64,000 nt of DNA from Dehalogenimonas sp. 4OHTPN (GCF_040448695.1 NZ_CP159307.1:496001-560000); one strand, 5' to 3'. Shown: positions 24,986-34,322, counted from the stretch's first letter. Made by a program: numbers and translations. The notes: generated from the sequence alone by a model not told the origin.

Positions 24986-26628
24986 GAGCCTGTCTCAAAA
25001 TGAGGGACAGGATTTAATATGCGAAACTCCAAGCGGATAGCATTACAGGATTTAGACCGAAGTTTCGGTGCATTTGGACATTGGTGGCCAGGTTATCCGC
25101 GATTTCTACCCTGGCTCTGGTGCTTCGTCTCCCTGACTTAGCCCAAACGCGCCATAGGGTTCGCAAGTTAAACGCAGTTGCCAGTAAGTTGAACTCCGCT
25201 CTGACGTTGGCCAGACCGCGCAACAGGAATCTCCTGGCATTCATCTGGTCTTTGAGGATTCCGAAGGTAGGTTCACTCAGTTCCCGGCGAAGGGCGTACA
25301 AACTGCGTGCTTCGTCCGAGCGCATCCACTGTCGATGTTTGAGCAACAGTACCTCGGAAGAGCTAATCCGGAGTGCACGCCCCGCATGTTTGTCCTTGGT
25401 ACAAACGCCGAAGGCGGGACAAGCCCGGCAGACCGTCCTCGATGCTCGATATATGCGGATCGAGTGTGAACCAGTGAGCTTGGACCTGCGCAGCCCGCGG
25501 AAAGGAAGCCGTTGGCCATGGGGGCAAGTGTAAATGTCGCTGGCGGCATCATAGTCAAACTGGTCTTTGAAATAAGGACCAGTACAAGAATCCTTATATC
25601 GTTCCCCCATCACCAGGAGTTGACCTCGCTGTTCACCGGCTTCCAGGCCGGCAGCGGTATGGTAGCCGCCATCAGCCAGGGTAACAGGGGCCCGTTGCCC
25701 TGTTATCTCTTCGGCTCGCTCCAGCATGGGAACCAATTGGCCTGAGTCTGAAGCACTGTTCACGACCTCGGCAGCCGTAATCAGCATGCCATTTCCCTTG
25801 GCTGTCTCAGGGTTTAATGAAGAGACCATTGCCTGGGCATTGTAGCCGGTGATAATCCCGCTTCGCCCCTTCATCAGCTGGGCATCTTCATCGGTTAGAT
25901 TCACCCGTTTTACTCTTTCCTGTTGCGCTAGGCGATTCATGGCGCCTTTAACCCGCTGCTGTAACTCTTTGGCCGTCTGCAATGCTTCCGGTAACCGCGG
26001 TTGGGGAGAGTCATCGCCGCCCTCGTTTCGTGCCTCCAGTTCGGAGATTGCCGCTTCCGTACGATTGAGTAAACGCTGTAATGCGGCGACATCATAGGTA
26101 CGGTCACCGGCCGCATTGGCCACTATTTTCGTCCTATCCACCGCCTGCACCGCCAAGTCAATCAAGTCCAGTTCGACAGCGGTGGCCACTGTGTATTTCA
26201 GTAGTCTCCGCATCGCATCACGGTGAGCCTGGTAGAATCGCCACAGGGTATTGTGATCGGGGCGCTGCCATCCCGTTAGCCACAGATACGGCACCTGGTC
26301 TCGGCAGGCTGCTTCAAGTCTGCGTGAGGAACGAATCCCCGTCATGAAACCATGCAACCAGACACACAGTAGTGCCCTCGGATGATAAGCCGGGGCACCC
26401 AACGGCTCTCCGTCGATCCCAATTTCTAATTCTATCTAGGCCGCACGGTCAAGTGTATCCACAAGCTCGGCCACGAACCGCGCAGGATGATCGTTGGGAA
26501 TCAGTTCTCCAAGAGTCGGGGGCAACATCCATGCTTGTTCGCGGTTTAATGGTCTCAGCGGCATTGGGCTCACCTCATTACTGATTGGCCCAATTTTACC
26601 AAATTGGCTTGAATTATAAGACAGGCTC
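24986..26628. mobile_element. IS1182-type insertion sequence, complete ends
   Basis: 1643 bp. The left end GAGCCTGTCTCAAAAT and the reverse complement of the right end, GAGCCTGTCTTATAAT, agree at 14 of 16 positions and form terminal inverted repeats. TCTA occurs on both sides (24982-24985 and 26629-26632), a 4-bp target duplication. The element carries one transposase gene on the minus strand. It landed between the polyprenyl synthase and the DUF2089 regulator. Confidence 0.88.
25014..26564 (-). pseudogene. IS1182-family transposase with in-frame amber codon
   Basis: The frame reads from ATG 26564 ([20 protein letters not shown]) to the stop at 25014, 516 codons, with TAG at codon 43 (26438-26436) between DTLDRAA and IELEIGIDGEPLGAPAYHPR. 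Everything else is intact: the DUF772-type N-terminal segment, catalytic blocks VDRTKIVANA, TLADGGYHTA and the C-terminal SEPTFGILKDQMNARRFLLRGL. The downstream part alone opens only with a TTG and lacks the N-terminal domain. So a single nonsense mutation probably inactivated it, though readthrough cannot be ruled out. Confidence 0.88.
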
Positions 26629-26690
26629 TCTACCCCGTCTCCACGTCGTAGATACAGTTACGTTCTAAACAAAGGGTATTAATTATTCCC

Positions 26691-27062
26691 TCATGCAAGC
26701 CTCTTTAGAGCCTCATCTGCATTAATTTTGCCCTGTTCCAGCATGTCCAACAGGCTTTCCTGCTCAGACATAGCTGTAAGTTTCGAGTTAATCTCCACCA
26801 TTCTCAACTTGCTGGCGACCTTAACAAGACGGTTCTTGACCGTTGGATAGCTGATGCCGAAGAGCCGTCCCACTTCCTTCATCGAACCGTGGGCTCCGAC
26901 GAAAGCCATGATGAAGACTTGATCTTCCCTCCCGAGTTGAGCTAGTGGTGGTAAAGCAAATTCCCCTTCGATCGCGATATTGCTATCGGCAATTTTCACT
27001 CGTTCAACAGTGATCGGTGAACCGTTGGTTAGCCCAGTTAATTCGCTCCAATCCCTAATCAT
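26691..27062 (-). CDS. DUF2089 helix-turn-helix regulator
   Basis: 123 residues from ATG 27062, chosen because GAGGAG lies upstream and because longer starts would run into the 53-nt regulatory element. The family core is clear: IEGEFALPPLAQLG, then the helix-turn-helix FVGAHGSMKEVGRLFGISYPTVKNRLVKV. Unlike many members, it lacks the N-terminal CxxC zinc pairs. The C-terminal MLEQGKINADEALKRLA is a typical short helix. It is divergent from the patatin gene and probably regulates the shared element copy between them. Confidence 0.85.
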   Translation of the reverse strand: MIRDWSELTGLTNGSPITVERVKIADSNIAIEGEFALPPLAQLGREDQVFIMAFVGAHGSMKEVGRLFGISYPTVKNRLVKVASKLRMVEINSKLTAMSEQESLLDMLEQGKINADEALKRLA

Positions 27063-27106
27063 GCTCTCCTCAACAATGCATTTATCGATCTTAACATCCG
27101 GGAAAT

Positions 27107-27159
27107 TTGACACCATTCCTGACGTATAGTACCATATATTATGGTTACTTTGGAAATTT
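27107..27159 (+). promoter_or_regulatory. 53-nt shared promoter/operator element, copy B
   Basis: Same layout as 23047-23099: TTGACACC, GTATA-N-TACCATATA and CTTTGGAA-N-TTT. In this copy the centre is a perfect palindrome, CCATA-TAT-TATGG. It lies between the DUF2089 gene and the patatin gene. Confidence 0.75.
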
Positions 27160-27207
27160 CTAGCTGTATCAAAGTTGTGACACACGAACGTGACATGAAG
27201 TAAAACC

Positions 27208-28053
27208 ATGACAGTGAGAGCTGGGGCATTGGGTAGTTTGCTTAAGGATAGAAAAATCGGGCTGGCACTTAGCAGTGGCGCGGCGCGAGGACTGGCTCAC
27301 ATCGGCGTACTGGAGATGTTAGAGGAAGAAGAGATCCACATCGACATGCTTGCCGGTACGAGCATGGGAGCACTGATCGGTGCTGTCTACGCAGAGCGAC
27401 AGGACATTGACCGGATGAAACATCTAGCAATAGAATTGGGCTTAAAGAGGTTTTCCTTTTTAGCAGATCCCGTGTTACCAAAATACGGTTTGATTCGCGG
27501 GCGGAAGATTGGAAACATGTTAAGATCGATTATCGGCGATGTTGAGTTTGGGGATTTGAAGATACCATTTGCTTGTTCGGCGGTTGATATTAATAGCAAT
27601 CAAGAGGTCGTAATTAAGCAGGGCAAAGTGAGAGAGGGTGTGAGGGCGAGTTGCTCTATTCCCATTTTACTTACTCCCAGTAAATTAGAAGGAAGATATT
27701 TAGTTGATGGTGGTTTGCTCGATCCGGTGCCTGTAAAAATCCTCAAGGATATGGGGGCAGACCCTATCATCGCAGTAAATGTAATACCGAATGGTCAAAA
27801 TACGTTTTTGGGTGCTAGCCAGAATAATCGGAGGAAAAATGGACCTAATATACTTAGTATAGCGATCCAAACGGTAAACATTATTAGTAGCCAGAGATTA
27901 AAGTCCAGTCTCAGTGGCGCCGATGTTATCATAGAGCCTCAAGTTACACACATTAGCTGGGGTGATTTCCATCGTGCTGAAGAGTGCATCGTTCAAGGTC
28001 GATTGGCCGCTCAGGTATCCATACCGGAGATAAAAAGGTTGCTGGCCGGTTGA
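27208..28053 (+). CDS. Patatin-like phospholipase
   Basis: 281 residues. The oxyanion segment is LSSGAARGLAHIGVL, the nucleophile elbow GTSMG (Ser near 52) and the catalytic aspartate is in VDGGLLDPVP. This is the RssA/NTE-like bacterial patatin type, which hydrolyses lipid esters in the cytoplasm. No signal peptide. It is headed by the 53-nt element and divergent from a DUF2089 regulator, which ties it to the acyltransferase and Tat gene promoter at 23 kb, suggesting a shared membrane-lipid response. Confidence 0.92.
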   Translation: MTVRAGALGSLLKDRKIGLALSSGAARGLAHIGVLEMLEEEEIHIDMLAGTSMGALIGAVYAERQDIDRMKHLAIELGLKRFSFLADPVLPKYGLIRGRKIGNMLRSIIGDVEFGDLKIPFACSAVDINSNQEVVIKQGKVREGVRASCSIPILLTPSKLEGRYLVDGGLLDPVPVKILKDMGADPIIAVNVIPNGQNTFLGASQNNRRKNGPNILSIAIQTVNIISSQRLKSSLSGADVIIEPQVTHISWGDFHRAEECIVQGRLAAQVSIPEIKRLLAG

Positions 28054-28100
28054 TTTTTCACAAAATATATATTTCCAGTGCATAATGCGCATCGCTGGGG

Positions 28101-28823
28101 TTGAATAAGGTTATGAAACTGACATTTAGGCAGAAGATTTTTCTCAGTAAGCTCCTCGACGCTTATCGGGACATGAAAGAGCCTGTTCACTATAGCGTCA
28201 TTGCCAATCGACTGGGTCTGAACAACTCTACAGCCTATGATATGTTGAGGCTCCTTGAGAAAAAAGGTATGGTGACTTCAGAGTACGATACGCCGAAGGA
28301 GACTGCTGGGCCTGGACGGTCTAGTATACGTTTCGTTCCTACTGCCGAAACCATCGAGCTTTTCGCTCACCTGGCAGGTGACATACGGGAGCAAGATGAG
28401 TGGGATGATATAAAAACTCGCGTCCTAACGAACTTGAGCAGGGGAGAGGCGAACGATTATAAGGATATTTTAAACGAATTACTTGCCAGGATGCCAGAAC
28501 CGCGTTCATCACTTGTGCGATGCACCGAAGTCATGACGGCTTTATTACTGAAACTCAGAGAATCCAAACAGAATTTGACTGAGCAAAGCTCAGTGGATAA
28601 TCTACTGAAGGCGCCGGCCAGCAAGTTGCGCATGAGTATACTGGCCGGGCTCATCCTGGGGCTATCGTATACCGATCAGGAAACTCAGAGATTTCTGGGT
28701 ATTTATCAGGAATACGCCGAAAAATATGAAGCATCGCTGCAGGGATTAAGCCGTGACAGTTTATTCAAGCTGCATCGGTTTACCCGCGATGTCTGGAATA
28801 TTCTAAAAACACCGACATTTTAA
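28101..28823 (+). CDS. Winged-helix transcriptional regulator
   Basis: 240 residues (ATG 28113 is an alternative to the TTG at 28101). Residues about 15-75 form a winged helix (VHYSVIANRLGLNNSTAYDM, LRLLEKKGMVTSEYD). The rest is an all-helical region without known ligand-binding domain; it includes AGLILGLSYTDQETQRFLGI. It follows the patatin gene by 47 bases and precedes the PAP2-like and MMPL genes, so it probably controls this membrane block. The effector is unknown. Confidence 0.72.
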   Translation: MNKVMKLTFRQKIFLSKLLDAYRDMKEPVHYSVIANRLGLNNSTAYDMLRLLEKKGMVTSEYDTPKETAGPGRSSIRFVPTAETIELFAHLAGDIREQDEWDDIKTRVLTNLSRGEANDYKDILNELLARMPEPRSSLVRCTEVMTALLLKLRESKQNLTEQSSVDNLLKAPASKLRMSILAGLILGLSYTDQETQRFLGIYQEYAEKYEASLQGLSRDSLFKLHRFTRDVWNILKTPTF

Positions 28824-28839
28824 TTTTTTTTCATCAATA

Positions 28840-28863
28840 TTTTGGTTATTTATGGAATTTGGA
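28840..28863 (+). promoter_or_regulatory. Partial match to the 53-nt element (copy C)
   Basis: TTTTGGTTATTTATGGAATTTGG resembles the 3' third of copies A and B (TTGGTT...CTTTGGAA-N-TTT) with one inserted base. It precedes the PAP2-like gene by about 90 bases. Weak on its own. Confidence 0.35.
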
Positions 28864-28950
28864 TTAATGAAAGTAGCTAACCAGACGGAAATACGGCATC
28901 TGTCAATTGATTGCAGAGGCTAACCGTGAATAACACTATGAGGTTGAAAC

Positions 28951-29562
28951 ATGGCAAGCGCCAAAATTAAGACTGGCGAAATCGCCAAAATAGTGTCCCA
29001 AGTGCTGCATCCTTATGTAATCCTTGTACCGGTGGTGGTGTTGCTTGCCGTGAGCTTCAGCCGGGAAGACTGGGTTAAATGGAGTGTCATAGCTCTGTTA
29101 CCAGCCTATCTCTTCCCCCTCCTGTATATGCAGGCGAGGGTTGTTCTAGTTGCTCGTACTACCGGGGTCAAGGTAACTCATCGCTCTCTTTTTAGAGAGC
29201 GATCCAGAGAGATGATTTTTTTGATATGCCTCTTCGGCCTGCCCAGCGCATTGATACTCTTTTCTCTCGACGCTCCTCCGAGCATTATGGCTACCCTGAT
29301 TGGGCTCAGCGCAACAGCGCTATTGATTACCTTTATAAATTTACGCTATCGAGCCAGCTTCCACCTTTCTCTTTTCACCAGCGTGGTCACCTCTATCGCT
29401 ATCGTATTCGGCCCACCAGCGTTAGTTGTTGCCGTCCTTATCCCGGTACTGGGGATTTCTCGCTACCAGCTGGGGGAGCACACTCCTTTGCAGTTAGTAA
29501 CCGGGTTTGTAATTGGCTTGGTGGTTACTGCGGCCGTCTTCCAGGGATTTAACCTTCTCTAA
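28951..29562 (+). CDS. PAP2-like membrane protein
   Basis: 203 residues with about five to six membrane segments (YVILVPVVVLLAVSF, IALLPAYLFPLLYMQ, EMIFLICLFGLPSALILF, IMATLIGLSATALLITF and more). The part RASFHLSLFTS and then GISRYQLGEHTPLQLVTGFVIG resembles motifs 2 and 3 of PAP2 phosphatases (SxH and SRxxxxxHxxxD), but the last Asp is Gln, so activity is doubtful. It could act on prenyl or lipid phosphates. It precedes the MMPL transporter gene by 37 bases. Confidence 0.65.
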   Translation: MASAKIKTGEIAKIVSQVLHPYVILVPVVVLLAVSFSREDWVKWSVIALLPAYLFPLLYMQARVVLVARTTGVKVTHRSLFRERSREMIFLICLFGLPSALILFSLDAPPSIMATLIGLSATALLITFINLRYRASFHLSLFTSVVTSIAIVFGPPALVVAVLIPVLGISRYQLGEHTPLQLVTGFVIGLVVTAAVFQGFNLL

Positions 29563-29599
29563 TAAGGTAATAACTAACTAACTAAGAAAAGGAAAATAG

Positions 29600-31909
29600 A
29601 TGGAGCGGTATTTTCGAAAGTTAGGCGTTTTCATTGAAAGCAAACGCGTACTGGTTATCACTGTCAGTGTAATACTTATTATTGCCTCGCTTTTTGGTGC
29701 CACACAACTCAAGCTGGCTACCGGTGTTGAAACCTACTTATCCACCGGTTCTCAGACCTACCAAGATTACATGAGGTTTAACCAGCATTTCGGCAGCAGC
29801 GTCGTAGTAGTCCTGGTGACAGGAAATGATTTGACTCAACTACTGCAGCCCGCCAACGTGGCGGCGATGGAGACCATCGAGAACCAGATGGGGAACAATC
29901 CAAACGTTGTTTCGGCTCTAGGACCTACTTTTCTCATAAAACAGGCGGTTGCACAACAAACTGGAACCCCTGTTTTACCGCTTGACCCCAAAATACTTCA
30001 GTCCATAGTCGTAGATCCCGAGAATGGCCAGATTCGGCCCCAATTCAGCAGAGTCCTGCCTGATGGCCAGCACGCCCTGATCGCCATAGTGCTCAAGGGA
30101 GACTTGTCATTGGATGGCCAAAAACTGGTAAGCGAAGAAGTTGAAAACATAGTCGCCACTGCCGGTTTCTCCGGAGTTGGAGCCGTAGTCACCGGTATGC
30201 CTGCTGTCTTTAGCCAGCTAGAAGATATGATGTCCAGCAGCCTGCGCAATATGTTCCTGCTTTCTATACTGTTAATGCTTGTAATCTTGGCCGTGGTCTT
30301 CAGTGTTCGTGGTTTCTTTGCTTGGAGATGGTTGCCACTGGGTATTGTGCTTATTGGAATCATATATACCTTTGGAATTATGGGCGTGATCAACGTTCCT
30401 ATAACTATGGTTACCATGGCAGTGTTTCCCATATTAATCGGCCTTGGGGTAGACTACGCCATCCAATTCCACAACCGCTATGACGAAGAGGCCAGGCGAG
30501 GCGAAACTGTAGCTGAAGCCATTATAGATTCTGTTACCCATATTGGGCCGTCAATTGGTATCGCTATTATTGCGGCCTCTCTTGGTTTTGCCGCTCTGTT
30601 CTTCTCGCCTGTTCCCATGGTCCGTGATTTCGGGCTTATGTTGATTATTGGCGTCATAGCCGCCTACCTTGTAGCGCTGTTTTTACTTCTGGGTATCCTG
30701 TATCTGCATGATCGACGCAATGCAACCAAAACCACAATAAACAAAGGAATGGCCAAGGCGAAGCAGGAGAAAGTTGGCTTTGTGGAAAGGGGTCTCCAAC
30801 ACCTTGCACCCTGGGTGATCAGAAATACAGCCATCATCATCCCTTTGGCCTTATTATTGACCATCGGTGGCCTGATAAGTGACTCCTACATTGCCACCGA
30901 AACCGATGAGACCAAGTTTATATCTCAGGATGTTCCAGCGGTAAAGAATCTGCTGGCTCTTGAGAAAATAGCCGGCGGAGTCAGTTCAATCAATATGCTG
31001 GTCGAATCTAAGGACATCACTGATCCGTTGGTTATAGCCTGGATGGTGCAACTGGAACAGCGTATTACCTCGGAGCAGCCCGAGTTTGTTACTGGCACTA
31101 GCAGTATTGCTGACCTAATTCTGCAGGCTACCGGCGGAGTGATGCCTCAAAGCTCCGTGCAGGTCAAGCAGATCTTGGGGCAACTTCCTGTACCCATCAA
31201 GAGGAACTTAATCACCGATGATTACACCGCCGGTAATCTTGTGATTAGCGTTGAGCAGTTAGAGATTGCCAAGATTCAGGAGCTCAGGGACCAATTGACC
31301 GGATATGTAGTCAACCCTCCGGCCGGCGTAAATGTCATCCTGACAGGAACGCCCATAATCGGGATCGAGCTCTTTAACGCCCTGACCGGGGGGCGGATAC
31401 AGATGACCCTCATAGGAGTTGGCTTGATCTTTTTGGTTCTCCTTGGTCTCTTCAAGTTCAATCTGCTGCGCGCCGTTCTGGCGGTCCTGCCCATAGGGCT
31501 TATTCTCGGTTGGTCAAGCGGCATAATGTATCTATTGGGAATCAAATATACTCCCCTCACCTCTACCCTGGGAGCGCTGATCTTGGGTATCGGGGTTGAA
31601 TTCACTATCTTGCTGATGATGCGGTACTACGAAGAGAGGCGCAAGGGCGAAGGACCAGAGGAAGCGATGACCACGGCCATGACCAAGATCGGTCGTGCCA
31701 TTATCGCCTCAGGACTTACTATAATCGGTGGCTTTGGCGCGTTATTGATCGCCAAGGATTTTCTGATACTTCGTGACTTCGGCATCGTCACCATGATCAA
31801 TGTCTTTTTTGCCTTAGTCAGCACCCTGTTCGTATTACCGACTCTGATTGTCTGGGTCGACACCTGGCAGGAGAAACAACGACTGGCTGTAAAGTCGATC
31901 CGGAAATAG
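29600..31909 (+). CDS. MMPL/RND-type lipid exporter (HAE3/HpnN-like)
   Basis: 769 residues arranged as a tandem repeat: one N-terminal membrane helix, a periplasmic-type loop, five helices, and the same again from about residue 405. Each half has a helix-4-like motif, GLGVDYAIQFHNRYDEE and GIGVEFTILLMMRYYEER, typical of the superfamily. At this size and with its sterol-sensing-like helices it is nearest to the HAE3/HpnN group that moves hydrophobic lipids such as hopanoids. The neighbouring PAP2-like, acyltransferase and prenyl genes support a lipid cargo. AAAAGGAAAA precedes the ATG. Confidence 0.85.
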   Translation: MERYFRKLGVFIESKRVLVITVSVILIIASLFGATQLKLATGVETYLSTGSQTYQDYMRFNQHFGSSVVVVLVTGNDLTQLLQPANVAAMETIENQMGNNPNVVSALGPTFLIKQAVAQQTGTPVLPLDPKILQSIVVDPENGQIRPQFSRVLPDGQHALIAIVLKGDLSLDGQKLVSEEVENIVATAGFSGVGAVVTGMPAVFSQLEDMMSSSLRNMFLLSILLMLVILAVVFSVRGFFAWRWLPLGIVLIGIIYTFGIMGVINVPITMVTMAVFPILIGLGVDYAIQFHNRYDEEARRGETVAEAIIDSVTHIGPSIGIAIIAASLGFAALFFSPVPMVRDFGLMLIIGVIAAYLVALFLLLGILYLHDRRNATKTTINKGMAKAKQEKVGFVERGLQHLAPWVIRNTAIIIPLALLLTIGGLISDSYIATETDETKFISQDVPAVKNLLALEKIAGGVSSINMLVESKDITDPLVIAWMVQLEQRITSEQPEFVTGTSSIADLILQATGGVMPQSSVQVKQILGQLPVPIKRNLITDDYTAGNLVISVEQLEIAKIQELRDQLTGYVVNPPAGVNVILTGTPIIGIELFNALTGGRIQMTLIGVGLIFLVLLGLFKFNLLRAVLAVLPIGLILGWSSGIMYLLGIKYTPLTSTLGALILGIGVEFTILLMMRYYEERRKGEGPEEAMTTAMTKIGRAIIASGLTIIGGFGALLIAKDFLILRDFGIVTMINVFFALVSTLFVLPTLIVWVDTWQEKQRLAVKSIRK

Positions 31910-31973
31910 GAGGGAGAATGTTGTAAAGCAAATCCCTATTAATAGTCAATTAGCAACTTAGAAGGAGGGAGTG

Positions 31974-32111
31974 ATGAGAATCAAAGAGGCGTTACGGTGG
32001 TTGTTCGAAAAAATGACAGACCCCATAGTCAGCTTATGGGATTGGAAGGCAAGGGTTTGGTTTCGTATGGGATGGTCACGACCGCTAAAAATTAAGGAAA
32101 CAAAGAAATAA
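31974..32111 (+). CDS. 45-residue tryptophan-rich small protein
   Basis: A short frame with a very strong site (AAGGAGGGAG) five to six bases ahead of the ATG. It begins MRIKEALRWLFEKMTDPIV and continues SLWDWKARVWFRMGWSRP with a lysine-rich end. Five tryptophans in 45 residues and alternating charge suggest an amphipathic, membrane-surface peptide. It sits 64 bases after the MMPL gene and probably shares its transcript. No family recognised. Confidence 0.6.
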   Translation: MRIKEALRWLFEKMTDPIVSLWDWKARVWFRMGWSRPLKIKETKK

Positions 32112-32293
32112 TTGGGCTAGATTCAGTGATACCTCATCATAGGGACAAGACTGTGTGCTCAATCAAACCAATCCAGGTGATATTGGTTGAAAAGGGGGAG
32201 GGGAAATGATATAGTTCGCGACCTTGATTAGGCCCGCATATCTGTATTATGTTGACATTATTGGTCGTATCCGACTATAAGAGGAGGGTTAAT

Positions 32294-33130
32294 ATGGCTA
32301 TTAAAGTAGTTACCGATAGCACCGCTGATATTCCGTCTCAGTTGGTAAAAGATCTGGGCATCGTGGTAGTACCTTCATACGTGATCTTTGGAAGTAAATC
32401 ATATCGTGGCGGGATCGATATAGCCGCGGACGAGTTCTATCGTAAGCTTCTTCATGAGCCTGTGCTGCCTACCACCTCCCAGCCCACCCCGCAGGATTTC
32501 GTAGAAGTCTATAACCAGCTTGCCAAGGAAGCCGACGGTATTATCTCTATTCATATTTCTTCCAAACTGAGTGGCACAATCAACTCCGCCGAACACGCCA
32601 AAAAGCTGGCCAATGTCAATTGCCCTATTGAAGTCATTGATACACAGAACCTAACAATGGCGTTGGGTTTGATTGTCATCGCTGCCGCCAGAATGACCAG
32701 AGCAGGCAAGGGATTGACTGAAGTCGCCGATGCCGTCAGAAAGATGGTGCCTAGTACCAGGCTACTGATCCTCTTTGACACGCTGGAATACTTAGCCAAG
32801 GGCGGCCGGATTGGCAAGGCCAAGTCAATGCTCGGTTCAATACTGAATGTTAAACCGCTGCTGACACTCAAAGAGGGTGAATTTGTGCCGGCGACCCAGG
32901 CGCACAGTCGCACCAAGGGCAAGGAAAAACTGTTAGAGTTCCTAAAAAATGCTAAAGATATCGAAGACCTAGCAATTATCTACAGCACCACTCCCGATGA
33001 GGCAAAAGAGCTAGCCGCTAGTATCACGGCAATCCCCCAAGCCCGCATAATCATCGCCCAGGTGGGTCCGGTGCTGGGCGTTCACAGTGGGCCAGGGGCG
33101 CTGGGCATTGCGCTGAGAACCAAGGAATAG
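32294..33130 (+). CDS. DegV family fatty-acid-binding protein
   Basis: 278 residues from ATG 32294, preceded by AAGAGGAGG. KVVTDSTADIPSQL at the start, TSQPTPQDFVEVY, ISSKLSGTINSA and GRIGKAKSMLGSILNVKPLL are family landmarks. DegV proteins bind a fatty acid and in Firmicutes work as FakB, delivering it to a kinase; no FakA is in the window. A lipid-binding role fits its neighbours. Confidence 0.93.
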   Translation: MAIKVVTDSTADIPSQLVKDLGIVVVPSYVIFGSKSYRGGIDIAADEFYRKLLHEPVLPTTSQPTPQDFVEVYNQLAKEADGIISIHISSKLSGTINSAEHAKKLANVNCPIEVIDTQNLTMALGLIVIAAARMTRAGKGLTEVADAVRKMVPSTRLLILFDTLEYLAKGGRIGKAKSMLGSILNVKPLLTLKEGEFVPATQAHSRTKGKEKLLEFLKNAKDIEDLAIIYSTTPDEAKELAASITAIPQARIIIAQVGPVLGVHSGPGALGIALRTKE

Positions 33131-33347
33131 GTTTAGGGGTAGTCGTCAGTGCCCAATTTCGGTATGGTTCTTCCGCCGTTAGGGTGTTGGCCAACTTGTA
33201 ATTAAATAGCAAACGTTATTTAGAAGCTATCTAAGGGCATCGACCGGGCCCACTTTTTGGGGCAAGCCACGGGAAGGTTATTGAAAAGACCCTGGCCGGT
33301 GCGACAGGGCTATTATGAAACCAGCCAGTTCTCGGTATCGTCTCCTT

Positions 33348-33423
33348 TGGTGGAGCTGAGGGGACTCGAACCCCTGACATCCTCCTTGCAAAGGAGGCGC
33401 TCTCCCAGCTGAGCTACAGCCCC
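33348..33423 (-). tRNA. tRNA-Ala (anticodon TGC)
   Basis: On the minus strand: acceptor GGGGCTG pairs with CAGCTCC (one G-T pair), D-arm GCTCAGCTGGGAGAGC, anticodon stem CCTCC/GGAGG around TTTGCAA (anticodon TGC), T-arm CAGGGGTTCGAGTCCCCT. CCA is encoded (33348-33350). All arms are intact. Confidence 0.97.
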
Positions 33424-33474
33424 ATGTGACGGGTGGGATTATACCAGCCCCCCGGAATCAGGCGCAAAGCGCTG

Positions 33475-34128
33475 TCAGCGGGCTGGGTCTTCGGTCAGCC
33501 TAACATAAATTGCGTCAGACATTTCCCGGTCGGTGGCGAACTGGCTCATGCCTGCCTGGAAAACGTATGACGGGAAGCTCTGGATCAACTTGACCGGAGC
33601 CCCCGGCAGGACGCCCATCGCCATCAATTTTTGCAGCTTGTCGGCTTCCGGCGCGTAGAGATAAGCGACCGTACCACTCTGGCCCGGACGCAGTTCGGAT
33701 AACGGTGAGACCAGCTTCTGCGGGCGGGAGGCCGCCGCCTGGCAGCATTTGCCCGGCGGGATCGGCTTGTTATGCGGGCATACTTTGGGGTGCCCCAAAA
33801 GGACGCAGATGTTCTCGTCGAGTCCCTTATCCAGCAGATGCTCGAACTTGCAGGCCTTGTCGTGCATCATTTTATCGCGAGTGCCCAGGACGTCATATAA
33901 CAGGCGTTCCGCCAGGCGATGGCGCCGTACCACGCTGCGGGCTTCCGGCAGACCTTTCTCAGTCAAAGAGAGTAAACCGTCACCGCCTGAGACCACCAGC
34001 CCGTCCTCGATAAGCTGTTCGAGGGCTTTGCGGGCTTGAAAATCGGCGGCGCTGACCCCGGCTTTATCCTCCTGCGTCTTGATCCACAGGCTCTCCAGGA
34101 TCTCCTCGCCGTGCTCGTCGATGTTCAT
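33475..34128 (-). CDS. DtxR/MntR-type metal regulator with FeoA domain
   Basis: 217 residues. The N-terminal winged helix and dimerisation region includes DGLVVSGGDGLLSLTEKGLPEA and HRLAERLLYDVLG. Metal-ligand type residues occur in KACKFEHLLDKGLDENICVLLGHPKVCPHN. The last 75 residues are an SH3-like FeoA domain (LSPL..LRPGQSGTVAYLY, MAMGVLPGAPVKLI). Such proteins repress iron uptake when iron is present. Its ATG overlaps the zinc-ribbon gene's stop by four bases, and feoB lies just upstream in the same operon. Confidence 0.9.
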   Translation of the reverse strand: MNIDEHGEEILESLWIKTQEDKAGVSAADFQARKALEQLIEDGLVVSGGDGLLSLTEKGLPEARSVVRRHRLAERLLYDVLGTRDKMMHDKACKFEHLLDKGLDENICVLLGHPKVCPHNKPIPPGKCCQAAASRPQKLVSPLSELRPGQSGTVAYLYAPEADKLQKLMAMGVLPGAPVKLIQSFPSYVFQAGMSQFATDREMSDAIYVRLTEDPAR

Positions 34129-34322
34129 CGTTTTCTCCTCAGTTTCTTAATGGCGGCAAATAGTCTCGGCTCTGCCGGTGTCTCATAAGCGCAGTTGGGA
34201 CAGCGCACCAGCCGGCAGCTTTTCCCCATGGGGCAGGAGCCGCAGTAGGCGGTGCCGGAGGCGGCGTCAAACTCGAAGCCGCAGAAGGGGCATTTTATCC
34301 TGTCGGCAGGTGCGTTGTTCAT
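34125..34322 (-). CDS. Small zinc-ribbon protein of the feo operon
   Basis: 65 residues with CPFCGFEF, CGSCPMGKSC and CPNC motifs, enough for one or two zinc sites. It overlaps feoB upstream and the DtxR-type gene downstream by four bases each, so all three are translationally coupled. Small cysteine proteins (FeoC-like) occur in some feo operons, but this one lacks the FeoC winged-helix fold. Confidence 0.75.
   Translation of the reverse strand: MNNAPADRIKCPFCGFEFDAASGTAYCGSCPMGKSCRLVRCPNCAYETPAEPRLFAAIKKLRRKR

Noticed and set aside
29181-29202. TCGCTCTCT/AGAGAGCGA hairpin inside the PAP2-like gene
   Set aside because: A 9-bp stem with four-T loop, but it encodes an ordinary RSLFRERS segment between membrane helices and has no T-rich tail. 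Probably chance.
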